Of a stretch of 64,000 nt of DNA, positions 1 to 8,083 are shown piece by piece; the stretch's first letter is position 1; each line of letters begins with the position of its first letter. The DNA is taken from the NCBI GenBank assembly GCA_001593865.1, contig LUCB01000007.1, positions 35,282 to 99,281 of the forward strand, read 5' to 3'. The notes under the pieces were generated by a model. That model saw only the letters and a program-made list of their open reading frames with translations, ran no database searches and had not been told where the DNA came from. The translations under genes and the position numbers were made by a program. The DNA is from Candidatus Bathyarchaeota archaeon B24 (GTDB taxonomy: Archaea > Thermoproteota > CALKCG01 > B24).

Positions 1-2
1 GT

Positions 3-539
3 ATGGATTTGTTCGAGGCTATAAGGGGTAGGCGTAGTGTGAGGAGGTATCTCGATAAGCCTGTGGAGGAGGAGAAGGTTCTTCGATGTCTCTACGCGGC
101 CCATTGGGCTCCCTCGGCGCATAACTCTCAGCCCTGGAGCTTCGTAGTAGTTAGGGACCCTGAAACCAGGAGGAGGCTGGCGGAGGTTCATAGGTGGGGT
201 AGGTTTATGGCCGAGGCCCCTGTGGCCATAGCCGTCGTGGGAGACCCCGGTCTCTCGAGCTTCTGGCGTGAAGACCTAGGCGCGGCGGTCGAGAACATGC
301 TCCTAGCGGCCTATGCTCAGGGATTAGGCTCGTGCTGGATGGGTGTGGCGGGTACGGAGTACGAGGAGCCTATAAAGAGGATTCTAGGCATACCCGGCCG
401 ACTCAGGGTTCTATGCATGGTCTCCCTCGGCTATCCGGCGGAAAAACCCACGCGGGGTAGGCAGCCTCTAAAAAGCAAGGTACACTGGGAGAAATACGGC
501 GTCCAAAGGGATTTCGAAGAACCAAGATTCCCATCCTAA
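3..539 (+). CDS. Nitroreductase family FMN-dependent oxidoreductase
   Basis: 178 residues, a short single-domain nitroreductase-fold protein. The N-terminal RGRRSVRRY segment (about 8-16) and APSAHNSQPW (about 36-45) are the family's FMN phosphate and isoalloxazine contact regions. EDLGAAVENMLLAA (about 91-104) followed by GLGSCWMG is the dimer-interface helix and second FMN motif. Such proteins reduce nitro compounds, quinones or other flavin-accessible substrates with NAD(P)H in the cytosol; the physiological substrate cannot be read here. The ATG lies at the third base of the window, so its promoter and ribosome-binding site are not visible and an upstream extension cannot be excluded. It is followed by a 200-bp gap containing a degenerate copy of a dispersed repeat. 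Confidence 0.85.
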   Translation: MDLFEAIRGRRSVRRYLDKPVEEEKVLRCLYAAHWAPSAHNSQPWSFVVVRDPETRRRLAEVHRWGRFMAEAPVAIAVVGDPGLSSFWREDLGAAVENMLLAAYAQGLGSCWMGVAGTEYEEPIKRILGIPGRLRVLCMVSLGYPAEKPTRGRQPLKSKVHWEKYGVQRDFEEPRFPS

Positions 540-640
540 TACCCCCTAGTCTTCTCTGTATCTGAAGAGGTAAGAAGGCGTCTCGGCTTTTTCGATAGGA
601 GAAAAATATTGGGAGAGTTTAACCCGAACCTGCATACTCC

Positions 641-688
641 ATTACCGGGGGTAATTTATCATGGAAAAACTATAGAGGGAGGGGGTCG
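641..688 (+). repeat. Degenerate copy (copy 3) of a dispersed ~95-bp element
   Basis: ATTACC-GGG-GGTAAT palindrome followed by TTATCATGGAAAAAC and a purine-rich AGAGGGAGGGGG tract. This matches the left half of the better-preserved elements near 36.8 kb and 42.8 kb; the right half is lost or diverged. It sits between the nitroreductase and the DUF362 gene, both on the plus strand. Confidence 0.6.
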
Positions 689-738
689 CATGCGAAAAGA
701 CTTAAGTTTCCGCCGGGGTATCTCTGAGACGGTCGGTC

Positions 739-1872
739 TTGTCTGAGGTTTTCATGGTCGACGCGAGGTCTAGAAGCAGCGACGAGAGCCTCGTCAGGAA
801 GCTTGTGAGGCTTATGGATAGGGCTGGTCTACCCGGGATGGTGGGTAAGGGGGATAGGGTCGCTGTTAAGACCCACATGGGAGCCCCGCTCACCACCCGC
901 TACCTCAGACCCTTCTATGTTAGAACGGTCGTCGAATACCTCCGAAGCCTCGGTGCGGAGCCGACCGTCGTCGAAACCACGGGGCTAGGGCTGCTGGACC
1001 CCAGGGGGACGGCTGAGAAGTATCTCAAGATCGCCGTCTCGCACGGGTTCACGGAGGAGACGGTGGACGCGGAGATCCTCATAATGGACGGTGAGCGGGG
1101 TCTAGACTGTGTTAAAATCGACGTGGACGGGTTTAGGCTCAAGGAGGTCTCGGTTCCACGTAGGCTTATGGATTTCGACTTCATGGTCGGCTTAGCCCAC
1201 TTTAAAGGACACGAGATCACCGGGTTCGGTGGGGCGATAAAGAACTACGGGGCAGGATGCGTATGCAAGGAGACGAAGTATTATATACACTTCGAGAACA
1301 AGCCCACCGTAGACGAGGCTCTATGCGACGGATGCGGCGAGTGCGTCGACGCATGCCCCACAGGCGCCATCACGCTACGCGGAGGAAAGGCTAAGGTAGA
1401 CTGGAACCTATGCTACGGGTGTAAGGCCTGTCAATCCGTCTGCCCCAGGAAGGCTTTGAAATCCACCAGACACAGGGACCCTAAGGAGGTTCAGCTGCGG
1501 GTAGTCGACGCGGCTTACGCGGTCCTGAAGACCCTAGGCTTCGACAAAGTCTTCAGCCTGAACTTTCTGATAGAGGTGGATTGGAGGTGCGACTGCGAGC
1601 ATCGTCAACGAGGCTGGTCAGACCTACCGATAGTCCCGGATATCGGCATACTCGCGTCGATGGACCCGGTGGCCATCGATAAGGCGTCCATAGACCTGGT
1701 AAACAAAGCCCCGGCCATACCAGGCTCTCAGGCTTACGAGGTAGGCGCCGTAGAGCCAGGCTCCGACAAGTTCAGATTAATATATCCGGATATAGACTGG
1801 GAGTTCATGCTTAAGGCTTCTGAGAAGATGGGGTTAGGCTCTCAGGAGTATAAGCTGGTCAAGGTCTCCTAG
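739..1872 (+). CDS. DUF362 family protein with inserted 2[4Fe-4S] ferredoxin domain
   Basis: 377 residues. A DUF362 domain (about 1-190 and 245-375) is interrupted by a bacterial-type ferredoxin module. CDGCGECVDACP starts near residue 196 and CYGCKACQSVCP near 225, eight cysteines in all, enough for two [4Fe-4S] clusters. DUF362 proteins are iron-sulfur proteins of unproven function; an electron-transfer role is an inference. The listed start is a TTG; an in-frame ATG five codons later is an alternative, and there is no clear Shine-Dalgarno sequence for either. The next gene begins 10 bp downstream and is probably co-transcribed. Confidence 0.85.
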   Translation: MSEVFMVDARSRSSDESLVRKLVRLMDRAGLPGMVGKGDRVAVKTHMGAPLTTRYLRPFYVRTVVEYLRSLGAEPTVVETTGLGLLDPRGTAEKYLKIAVSHGFTEETVDAEILIMDGERGLDCVKIDVDGFRLKEVSVPRRLMDFDFMVGLAHFKGHEITGFGGAIKNYGAGCVCKETKYYIHFENKPTVDEALCDGCGECVDACPTGAITLRGGKAKVDWNLCYGCKACQSVCPRKALKSTRHRDPKEVQLRVVDAAYAVLKTLGFDKVFSLNFLIEVDWRCDCEHRQRGWSDLPIVPDIGILASMDPVAIDKASIDLVNKAPAIPGSQAYEVGAVEPGSDKFRLIYPDIDWEFMLKASEKMGLGSQEYKLVKVS

Positions 1873-1882
1873 AGGGAGGGTC

Positions 1883-2380
1883 ATGTCTAAACCCTACAGG
1901 TACCGTCTAAACGTGAGGAGTATAAAGAGCGTAGTGAAGGAGGTCGAGCAGCGTTTCGGCGTGAGGCTTAGCCGTAAAGCATCGTGGGAGGCTTTGAGGG
2001 TCGACAAGGACCGCGAAGTATACGTCGTAGACGGTGTACCGATACTCGTGAGGGTCGGCGACGACATATATCCGTCGATACTCTGCGTCGAGAGGGGGCT
2101 TGTGAGCCTTCCGAAGGTCGTGGTCGACATGGGAGCCGTCCCCCACATAGCCAACGGTGCAGACGTCATGCTACCGGGTGTGGTGAAGGTCGAGGGGGTC
2201 TTCGAGGAGGGAGACATAGTCGCCGTGGTGGATGAGAGACACGGTAGAACGCTGGCTATAGCGCGTAGCCTGGTATCGTCTGAGGAAGCCTCGACCCTAG
2301 AGAGGGGTAGAGGATTTAAAAACATACATCACGTAGGAGACAGGTTCTGGAGGGCTATGAAAACCTACGGGTTCGTCTAA
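1883..2380 (+). CDS. PUA-domain RNA-binding protein (MCT-1/Tma20-like)
   Basis: 165 residues. The C-terminal half (about 78-160), starting KVVVDMGAVPHIANGADVM, is a PUA domain with the typical GADVMLPGV and EGDIVAVV strands. The N-terminal part resembles the pre-PUA module of archaeal MCT-1-like proteins. These bind structured RNA or the small ribosomal subunit, so a translation-related role is likely but inferred. The ATG is preceded by a clear GGGAGG ribosome-binding site a few bases upstream and lies 10 bp after the DUF362 gene, suggesting one operon. Confidence 0.75.
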   Translation: MSKPYRYRLNVRSIKSVVKEVEQRFGVRLSRKASWEALRVDKDREVYVVDGVPILVRVGDDIYPSILCVERGLVSLPKVVVDMGAVPHIANGADVMLPGVVKVEGVFEEGDIVAVVDERHGRTLAIARSLVSSEEASTLERGRGFKNIHHVGDRFWRAMKTYGFV

Positions 2381-2439
2381 GCCTTGGAAGGAGGCTAAGC
2401 TTTATATGAACGGCTACCCTCCTGGTATCGGGGGATAGG

Positions 2440-3069
2440 TTGGCTAGACTCAGGCTCCCCCACTTCACCTTCAAGTTCCCACGGGACACCCCGTCGAGCG
2501 TAGTTCTCAGAAGCCTAGCGGCGACCGTCTGGTGGGCTCAGTACAGGCTTTCGAGCAAGAGGGTGACCGTAGGGGTGGTGATCCTCAAATCCATAAGGGA
2601 AGGGGAGATATCCTTCATAACCAACGACGCCGAGGTCGCCGAGCTAGCCCTGTCGATAACGGGGAGAAGCCTAAGCCTAAGGGAGTGGTATGAGGAGACT
2701 CTTATCAAAGGCGGGTGGGACCTGAGGACTCCCCCCACGTCGACCTTAGAGGAGATCTCGAGGAGCTGCGAGTGTGTATCGTGCTTCATGGAGCTTTCGA
2801 AGACAGCTAAGAAAGCCGTGTTCACGACCGTCAAGAACGTAAACCCGGAGAAGGTCAACACCTTATCTGGGCTGCTTCTCTTTCTGGGCGCCTTAAGCAG
2901 AGGAGCCTACACGTTCAGGCTTAAACCGGAGAGGCTACACCCGGTTATCCTCAGGCTTCTAGAGAAGATAGCGGAGACGGGTATGGTAAACTTCGAGTGG
3001 CTTGGATACGATAGGGAAAACCCCGAAGCCCTGATATGGACCGGGGAGGAGACGACGTATATAATATAG
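2440..3069 (+). CDS. Uncharacterised archaeal protein
   Basis: 209 residues; I do not recognise a family. It has no signal peptide or convincing membrane segment. A CECVSC motif (about 108-113) could bind metal or form a disulfide, and the C-terminal 60 residues look mixed alpha/beta. The start is a TTG; a TATA-like TTTATATG about 38 bp upstream fits its own promoter with a short leader. The gene ends 3 bp before the convergent aminopropyltransferase gene. Confidence 0.6.
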   Translation: MARLRLPHFTFKFPRDTPSSVVLRSLAATVWWAQYRLSSKRVTVGVVILKSIREGEISFITNDAEVAELALSITGRSLSLREWYEETLIKGGWDLRTPPTSTLEEISRSCECVSCFMELSKTAKKAVFTTVKNVNPEKVNTLSGLLLFLGALSRGAYTFRLKPERLHPVILRLLEKIAETGMVNFEWLGYDRENPEALIWTGEETTYII

Positions 3070-3071
3070 CG

Positions 3072-3995
3072 TCACACAGGCTCGTAGACAGGGTTCGAAT
3101 CGGTAGAGACCACGCCTCTATCCATCAGCTCTAGAATGTTCCTAGGCAGGGTGAAGAGCCTCCGCTTGATCCTAGGCTCGTAGAACCTCAGGTTGACCCT
3201 CCTAGCCTCTATGCGTCTGGCCTCTTCTTCCTCGGTTAAATCGAGCGGGTCGAACCGCTTAGACCCCAACACGAAGCCCCACTCTGCGTCGAACGACTGT
3301 ATGTACAGCGTGTAGGCGCGGGTTATGGGAAAGACCTCCCCGATAGTCTTGTAGATCGAAGCGAAGCTTCTACCGGTGTGGGAGGGGCTTTCAGCCTGAG
3401 TAACCATGATACCGTCTTCCTTAAGGATACCATAGACCATCCTGTAGAACTCCAGGGTGTACAGCATGATCGCGGGGCTCCCGGCCGCCGGGTCTGTGAG
3501 GTCGCATATAACCACGTCGAACCTACCGGGTGTACACTCTTCGACGAACTTCCTACCGTCGCCGAAAACAAGCCTAACCCTCTTATCGTCGAAAGACCCC
3601 TGGTGGAATTCAGGCAGGTACTTCTTCGTAATCTCTATAAGCTCCTCGTCGAGGTCCACCATAACAGCCTCTTCCACTGTATTGTGCTTCAAAACCTCCC
3701 TGAGAGTAGCACCCTCCCCACCGCCTATGACGAGAACACTCCTAGGATTAGGATGCGTGAGCATGATCGGTTGAACCAGCGTCTCGTGGTAGATGTACTC
3801 GTCCCTTATCGAAGACTGAACCTTGCCGTCTAAAACCAAGGTCTTACCCAGGTCCGGAAGCTCTAGTATGGCGACGTCCTGAAACTTGGTTTTTCCAAGA
3901 TAGTATACACTAGATATACAGTACATGTGTGCGCTGTTAGGCGTCTGCTGCTCTATGAACCAGTTTGAAGACGACGGTTTAACGGGTTGCCCCAC
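3072..3995 (-). CDS. speE: Polyamine aminopropyltransferase, thermospermine-synthase-like
   Basis: 307 residues. It transfers the aminopropyl group of decarboxylated S-adenosylmethionine to a di- or polyamine. The Rossmann core shows VLVIGGGEGATLREVLKH (GGGEGA at 91-96), and the catalytic Asp lies in VICDLTDP (about Asp165). Spermidine synthases usually carry GGGDGG at the first site, whereas GGGEG(S/A) together with DLTDP or DLADP is characteristic of thermospermine-type synthases such as Pyrobaculum and plant ACL5 enzymes. The product may therefore be thermospermine or another longer polyamine, which is inferred. It lies 3 bp downstream of speD in the same orientation, which supports coupled expression. 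Confidence 0.85.
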   Translation of the reverse strand: MGQPVKPSSSNWFIEQQTPNSAHMYCISSVYYLGKTKFQDVAILELPDLGKTLVLDGKVQSSIRDEYIYHETLVQPIMLTHPNPRSVLVIGGGEGATLREVLKHNTVEEAVMVDLDEELIEITKKYLPEFHQGSFDDKRVRLVFGDGRKFVEECTPGRFDVVICDLTDPAAGSPAIMLYTLEFYRMVYGILKEDGIMVTQAESPSHTGRSFASIYKTIGEVFPITRAYTLYIQSFDAEWGFVLGSKRFDPLDLTEEEEARRIEARRVNLRFYEPRIKRRLFTLPRNILELMDRGVVSTDSNPVYEPV

Positions 3996-3998
3996 CTC

Positions 3999-4430
3999 TC
4001 AGCCCCCTGACCATATGATGCCTCTCTTAAGCTCCATCACCTGAACGCTCTTAGGCCTTAACGCTTTAATTATGTGATCGTAAGCTTTCCAAGGGTCTGC
4101 ATAACTGCCGCACGTGAAGATATCTATAGAGGCGTAACCAAACTCGGGCCACGTATGTATCGACAAGTGGGACTCCTTGACCACCACGACCCCTGTAACT
4201 CCCTGAGGGTTAAACTCGTGGAATATCTCGCCGCATATCTCCATGTTGGCTTTCCTAGCAGCGTCCATAAGCGTCTTCCTCAGGAGCATGGGGTTATCTA
4301 GGACCTCCCGGCTACAGCCGAAGGCTTCGACTATTATATGCCTACCTATGGCTTTCAGCCCCCTACTGATAACTCTTTCAGCGAGCATTTGAACCGGAGA
4401 AATTAAACCCCCGAGGTTAAATTTAAACAT
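3999..4430 (-). CDS. speD: S-adenosylmethionine decarboxylase proenzyme (pyruvoyl-dependent)
   Basis: 143 residues, prokaryotic type. Family features are GRHIIVEAFGC (about 29-39), the self-cleavage site KESHLSIHTWPE, where Glu86-Ser87 cleavage would create the pyruvoyl group on Ser87, and FTCGSY (catalytic Cys near 107). In Crenarchaeota a close paralogue is an arginine decarboxylase; the neighbouring speE makes AdoMet decarboxylation the better call, but arginine decarboxylase is not excluded by sequence alone. The reading frame has about 20 extra N-terminal residues; Met15 is an alternative start. Its upstream region holds tandem palindromes shared with the divergent pyrophosphatase gene. 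Confidence 0.85.
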   Translation of the reverse strand: MFKFNLGGLISPVQMLAERVISRGLKAIGRHIIVEAFGCSREVLDNPMLLRKTLMDAARKANMEICGEIFHEFNPQGVTGVVVVKESHLSIHTWPEFGYASIDIFTCGSYADPWKAYDHIIKALRPKSVQVMELKRGIIWSGG

Positions 4431-4465
4431 TATCCCGATTGTTCAATTTAAATCAAAAATATTCA

Positions 4466-4485
4466 AGAAAAAACTGGTTTTTTCT
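4466..4485. promoter_or_regulatory. Perfect palindrome upstream of speD/ppa (site 1)
   Basis: Inverted repeat with 9-bp arms AGAAAAAAC / GTTTTTTCT and a 2-bp centre TG, in the AT-rich divergent region between speD and ppa. A related site lies 62 bp away. Candidate operator or structured promoter element; the regulator is unknown. Confidence 0.5.
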
Positions 4486-4527
4486 GATTTATTTTGAGGA
4501 AAAACGTTTAAACCAGGAATAAATTTA

Positions 4528-4545
4528 AGAAAAATGGTTTTTTCT
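4528..4545. promoter_or_regulatory. Related palindrome upstream of speD/ppa (site 2)
   Basis: AGAAAAA / TTTTTCT inverted repeat that shares the TGGTTTTTTCTG core with site 1. Between the two sites an AAACCAG lies in the opposite orientation. The spacing and shared core suggest repeated protein-binding sites; the AT-rich composition makes a chance origin possible. Confidence 0.4.
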
Positions 4546-4591
4546 GGTTGGAAGCCGGTTAAAGTTATAAACACGCTCGACCCCCTATTCT

Positions 4592-5137
4592 ATGGAGGTG
4601 TCAACCGTGAACATGCTTCACGACGTCCCCCTAGGCGATAAGGCGCCGTACGAGTTTAACGTAGTGATAGAGAACGTCAAAGGCAGCTCGAACAAGGTCG
4701 AGTACGATAAGGAGACGGGGGTTTTCAAGCTAGATAGGGTTCTTTACTCAGCCGTCTACTGGCCCTTCGACTACGGCTTCGCACCTCAGACTTGGCACGA
4801 GGATGAAGACCCGCTCGACGTCGTGGTCCTAACCACCCACCCCACCTTCCCCGGATGCGTGGTGACCGTCAGACCGGTGTCGCTCATAGTGATGGAGGAT
4901 GAAAAGGGGATAGACGACAAGGTGGTAGCCGTCCCGGTCGATGATCCAAGATTCGAGCATATAAAGGACTACGAGGATATACCTGAGCACATCCGAAAGG
5001 AGATTCAAGAGTTCTTCGAAACCTATAAGCGGCTGGAGCCTGGTAAATGGGTCAAGTTTAAAGAGTGGAGAACCCGCGAAGAAGCTATGAAGACGGTAGA
5101 GAAGGCTATGCAGATGTACAAGGAAAAATTCCGGTGA
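4592..5137 (+). CDS. ppa: Inorganic pyrophosphatase, family I (soluble)
   Basis: 181 residues. It hydrolyses pyrophosphate to phosphate in the cytosol with Mg2+. The signature DEDPLDVVVL (about 71-80) carries the metal-binding aspartates, YWPFDYGFAPQT is the conserved core before it, and WVKFKEWRTREEA is the usual C-terminal segment. Start choice is uncertain: GGAGGTG lies just inside the listed ATG and sits 6 bp before an in-frame GTG (4607), with an ATG at 4613; a TATA-like GTTATAA at about 4564 would instead allow a nearly leaderless ATG at 4592. Confidence 0.95.
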   Translation: MEVSTVNMLHDVPLGDKAPYEFNVVIENVKGSSNKVEYDKETGVFKLDRVLYSAVYWPFDYGFAPQTWHEDEDPLDVVVLTTHPTFPGCVVTVRPVSLIVMEDEKGIDDKVVAVPVDDPRFEHIKDYEDIPEHIRKEIQEFFETYKRLEPGKWVKFKEWRTREEAMKTVEKAMQMYKEKFR

Positions 5138-5438
5138 AGAAGAAGCTGAACCATAGACGTTTATATCCCCTAACCCTTGCTTTTCCGCCTAAACGTTGCT
5201 TATTTCCATTTCCTGAAGATCATATTTAGGTTTAATCCATGTACCTTCTCCGAGCCTTAAGAAGCTGATGTAAACGAAAATAAGGAAAACCCTTTTTATC
5301 TAGGCGACCTTTGATAACGGAGTGATAAGAGGGGGGAAGAGCCTTCTGCAGAACAGACTACGCATTTCTGATCTCAAAATACCGAGGTTTAGATAAGGTT
5401 AATATCAGATCTTGTGAACCATAGAGGTGGTGGAGTAG
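5138..5438. other. Intergenic region with a copy of the rRNA-promoter core
   Basis: About 300 bp without a protein gene. It contains the 19-bp string that also forms the core of the rRNA promoter (see 5159-5177) and an AT-rich stretch leading to the UPF0175 gene, with a TTTTTATC box near 5290. No tRNA or recognisable stable RNA was found. Confidence 0.5.
5159..5177 (+). promoter_or_regulatory. Promoter-like 19-bp repeat identical to rRNA promoter core
   Basis: GTTTATATCCCCTAACCCT is identical to 6235-6253. TTTATAT looks like an archaeal TATA box, but the identity continues through CCCCTAACCCT beyond any known consensus. Nothing obvious starts about 25 bp downstream. Confidence 0.5.
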
Positions 5439-5672
5439 TTGGTAAAAGTCGTCTCGATAGAGGTTCCTGAAGAAGTTAATGAGTGGGAAGTTAGGGTAGC
5501 CTCAGCCGTGGAACTCTACAGGGTTGGAAAGGTTACCCTCAAGCAGGCTGCTGACATAGCTGGGGTTTGCGTCGAAGACTTCATGAAGCTTCTAAGTCGA
5601 CGCGGAGTCAGCGTTGTGAACTGGTCTTCAGAGGAGCTCAGAAGAGAGCTGGAGAGTCTTGATCGTCTCTAA
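5439..5672 (+). CDS. UPF0175 family antitoxin-like protein
   Basis: 77 residues. The segment VSIEVPEEVNEW, followed by a helix-rich region VGKVTLKQAADIAGVCVEDFMKLLSRRGV, matches the UPF0175 family, small helix-turn-helix-like proteins commonly paired with PIN-fold DUF3368 toxins. The TTG start follows an AGGTGGTGG ribosome-binding site. The last 14 bp overlap the downstream PIN gene, the usual arrangement for a toxin-antitoxin pair, so an antitoxin and autorepressor role is inferred from context. Confidence 0.8.
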   Translation: MVKVVSIEVPEEVNEWEVRVASAVELYRVGKVTLKQAADIAGVCVEDFMKLLSRRGVSVVNWSSEELRRELESLDRL

Positions 5673-6123
5673 CACCTCCCCTCTTATAGTGCTTAAGAAA
5701 GCTAGAGCTATAATGCTCCTCACCGAGCTTTTCAAGGAGATCCTTATCCCATCAGCCGTCTGGAGCGAACTAAAGGTTAGGGAGGAGGAGTTCTTCAAGA
5801 GACTAGAGGGGCTACGCATCACCGAAGTAGGTGATAGACGTCTCGTGAACGCGCTTGCTCTAACCGTGGATCTTGGGGAGGCCGAGGCCATAGCCCTCAG
5901 CCTAGAAACGGATGTACCTCTCCTGATAGATGACCTTAAAGGCCGAAGAATCGCTAGGAGAATGGGAGTTAGGATTATAGGTAGCTTAGGTGTATTAGCC
6001 TTAGCCAAGAGAAACGGGCTGGTCGACTGCGTAAAGCCTTACATAGACAGGTTCCTAGCTGAGGGCTACTACCTCGACAAAAGACTGGTCGAGGAGTTCC
6101 TCAAAGCACTTGACGAGGCTTAG
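5659..6123 (+). CDS. DUF3368 PIN-domain protein, putative toxin ribonuclease
   Basis: 154 residues. MIVSNTSPLIVL at the N-terminus replaces the usual first PIN aspartate with the SNTSP motif typical of DUF3368. WSELK, LGEAEAIALSLE and LLIDDLKGRR supply the other acidic positions. Members are predicted metal-dependent RNases acting as toxins. The start is a TTG inside the end of the UPF0175 gene, so translation is probably coupled. The pair sits just upstream of the rRNA promoter and is flanked by the two 19-bp promoter-like repeats. Confidence 0.8.
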   Translation: MIVSNTSPLIVLKKARAIMLLTELFKEILIPSAVWSELKVREEEFFKRLEGLRITEVGDRRLVNALALTVDLGEAEAIALSLETDVPLLIDDLKGRRIARRMGVRIIGSLGVLALAKRNGLVDCVKPYIDRFLAEGYYLDKRLVEEFLKALDEA

Positions 6124-6230
6124 AAGAGTATTCGACTTCCCCTTCGAAGTTCTCGGTCATAAGCACAGTTTTAAGGCTTTAAAGCGAGAGCTGGAGGGGG
6201 AGGTTACCCTGGGATAAAGGTATTCATAAG

Positions 6231-6253
6231 CAAAGTTTATATCCCCTAACCCT
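6231..6253 (+). promoter_or_regulatory. rRNA operon promoter
   Basis: A purine-rich CAAAG (BRE-like) precedes the TATA-like TTTATATC, about 205 bp upstream of mature 16S. Transcription would begin near 6262-6268. It is the best TATA/BRE match in the region and nothing else lies between it and the leader. Confidence 0.65.
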
Positions 6254-6264
6254 AACATCTCTTT

Positions 6265-6444
6265 CTGGAGGCTCCCGGCCTCCGCCCACAACACCCGGCG
6301 GTGGCGTCGGGTGTCGACTATGAAGGGTTACACCCGAGGATGAACCACACCCGACCTCCTGTTGTGGGCATAGACATGAGGACCCAACCTCGACGAGTTG
6401 GGTCTGAAGAGGGGGCTTGAGGAGAATAAGGCCTTGCGCGGCCG
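6265..6444 (+). other. Structured 5' leader of the rRNA precursor
   Basis: Several nested inverted repeats are visible: GGAGG/CCTCC near 6267-6283; CCCACAACA (6285-6293) with TGTTGTGGG (6360-6368), enclosing a hairpin ACACCCG/CGGGTGT (6291-6297/6308-6314); and GACCCAAC (6381-6388) with GTTGGGTC (6397-6404). The last part, GGGGGCTTGAGGAGAATAA (6411-6429), is the 5' strand of the 16S processing stem. No tRNA is present. The 66-residue ORF here is not credible. Confidence 0.65.
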
Positions 6445-7938
<1,494 letters not shown>

Positions 7939-7973
7939 TCCGGATAGTGTGTGCGACATGTATGGCCGACCTA

Positions 7974-7992
7974 TTATTCTCCTCAAGCCCCC
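7974..7992 (+). other. 16S precursor processing stem, 3' strand
   Basis: TTATTCTCCTCAAGCCCCC is the exact 19-bp reverse complement of leader bases 6411-6429. Pairing loops out 16S for cleavage by the archaeal splicing endonuclease. The spacer between it and the 23S leader stem (7993-8063) holds two small hairpins and no tRNA-Ala. Confidence 0.85.
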
Positions 7993-8063
7993 TATCCCTG
8001 ATGCAGCCCGGGAGACCTGGTCTTCCGGGTGAAGAGCGGAGCGTTCTCTTCAGGACGCTATGA

Positions 8064-8083
8064 GGCTACGTATAGGCTACCTA
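8064..8083 (+). other. 23S precursor processing stem, 5' strand
   Basis: GGCTACGTATAGGCTACCTA is the exact 20-bp reverse complement of 12411-12430 beyond the 23S 3' end. Further paired segments (GCGGCTGCTGGG near 8090 with CCTAGCAGCTGC near 12392) extend the stem towards mature 23S. Confidence 0.85.

Noticed and set aside
5315-5380. Possible C/D-box small RNA (GTGATAA ... CTGA)
   Set aside because: The C box deviates from RTGATGA and no D'/C' pair is visible; not strong enough to annotate.
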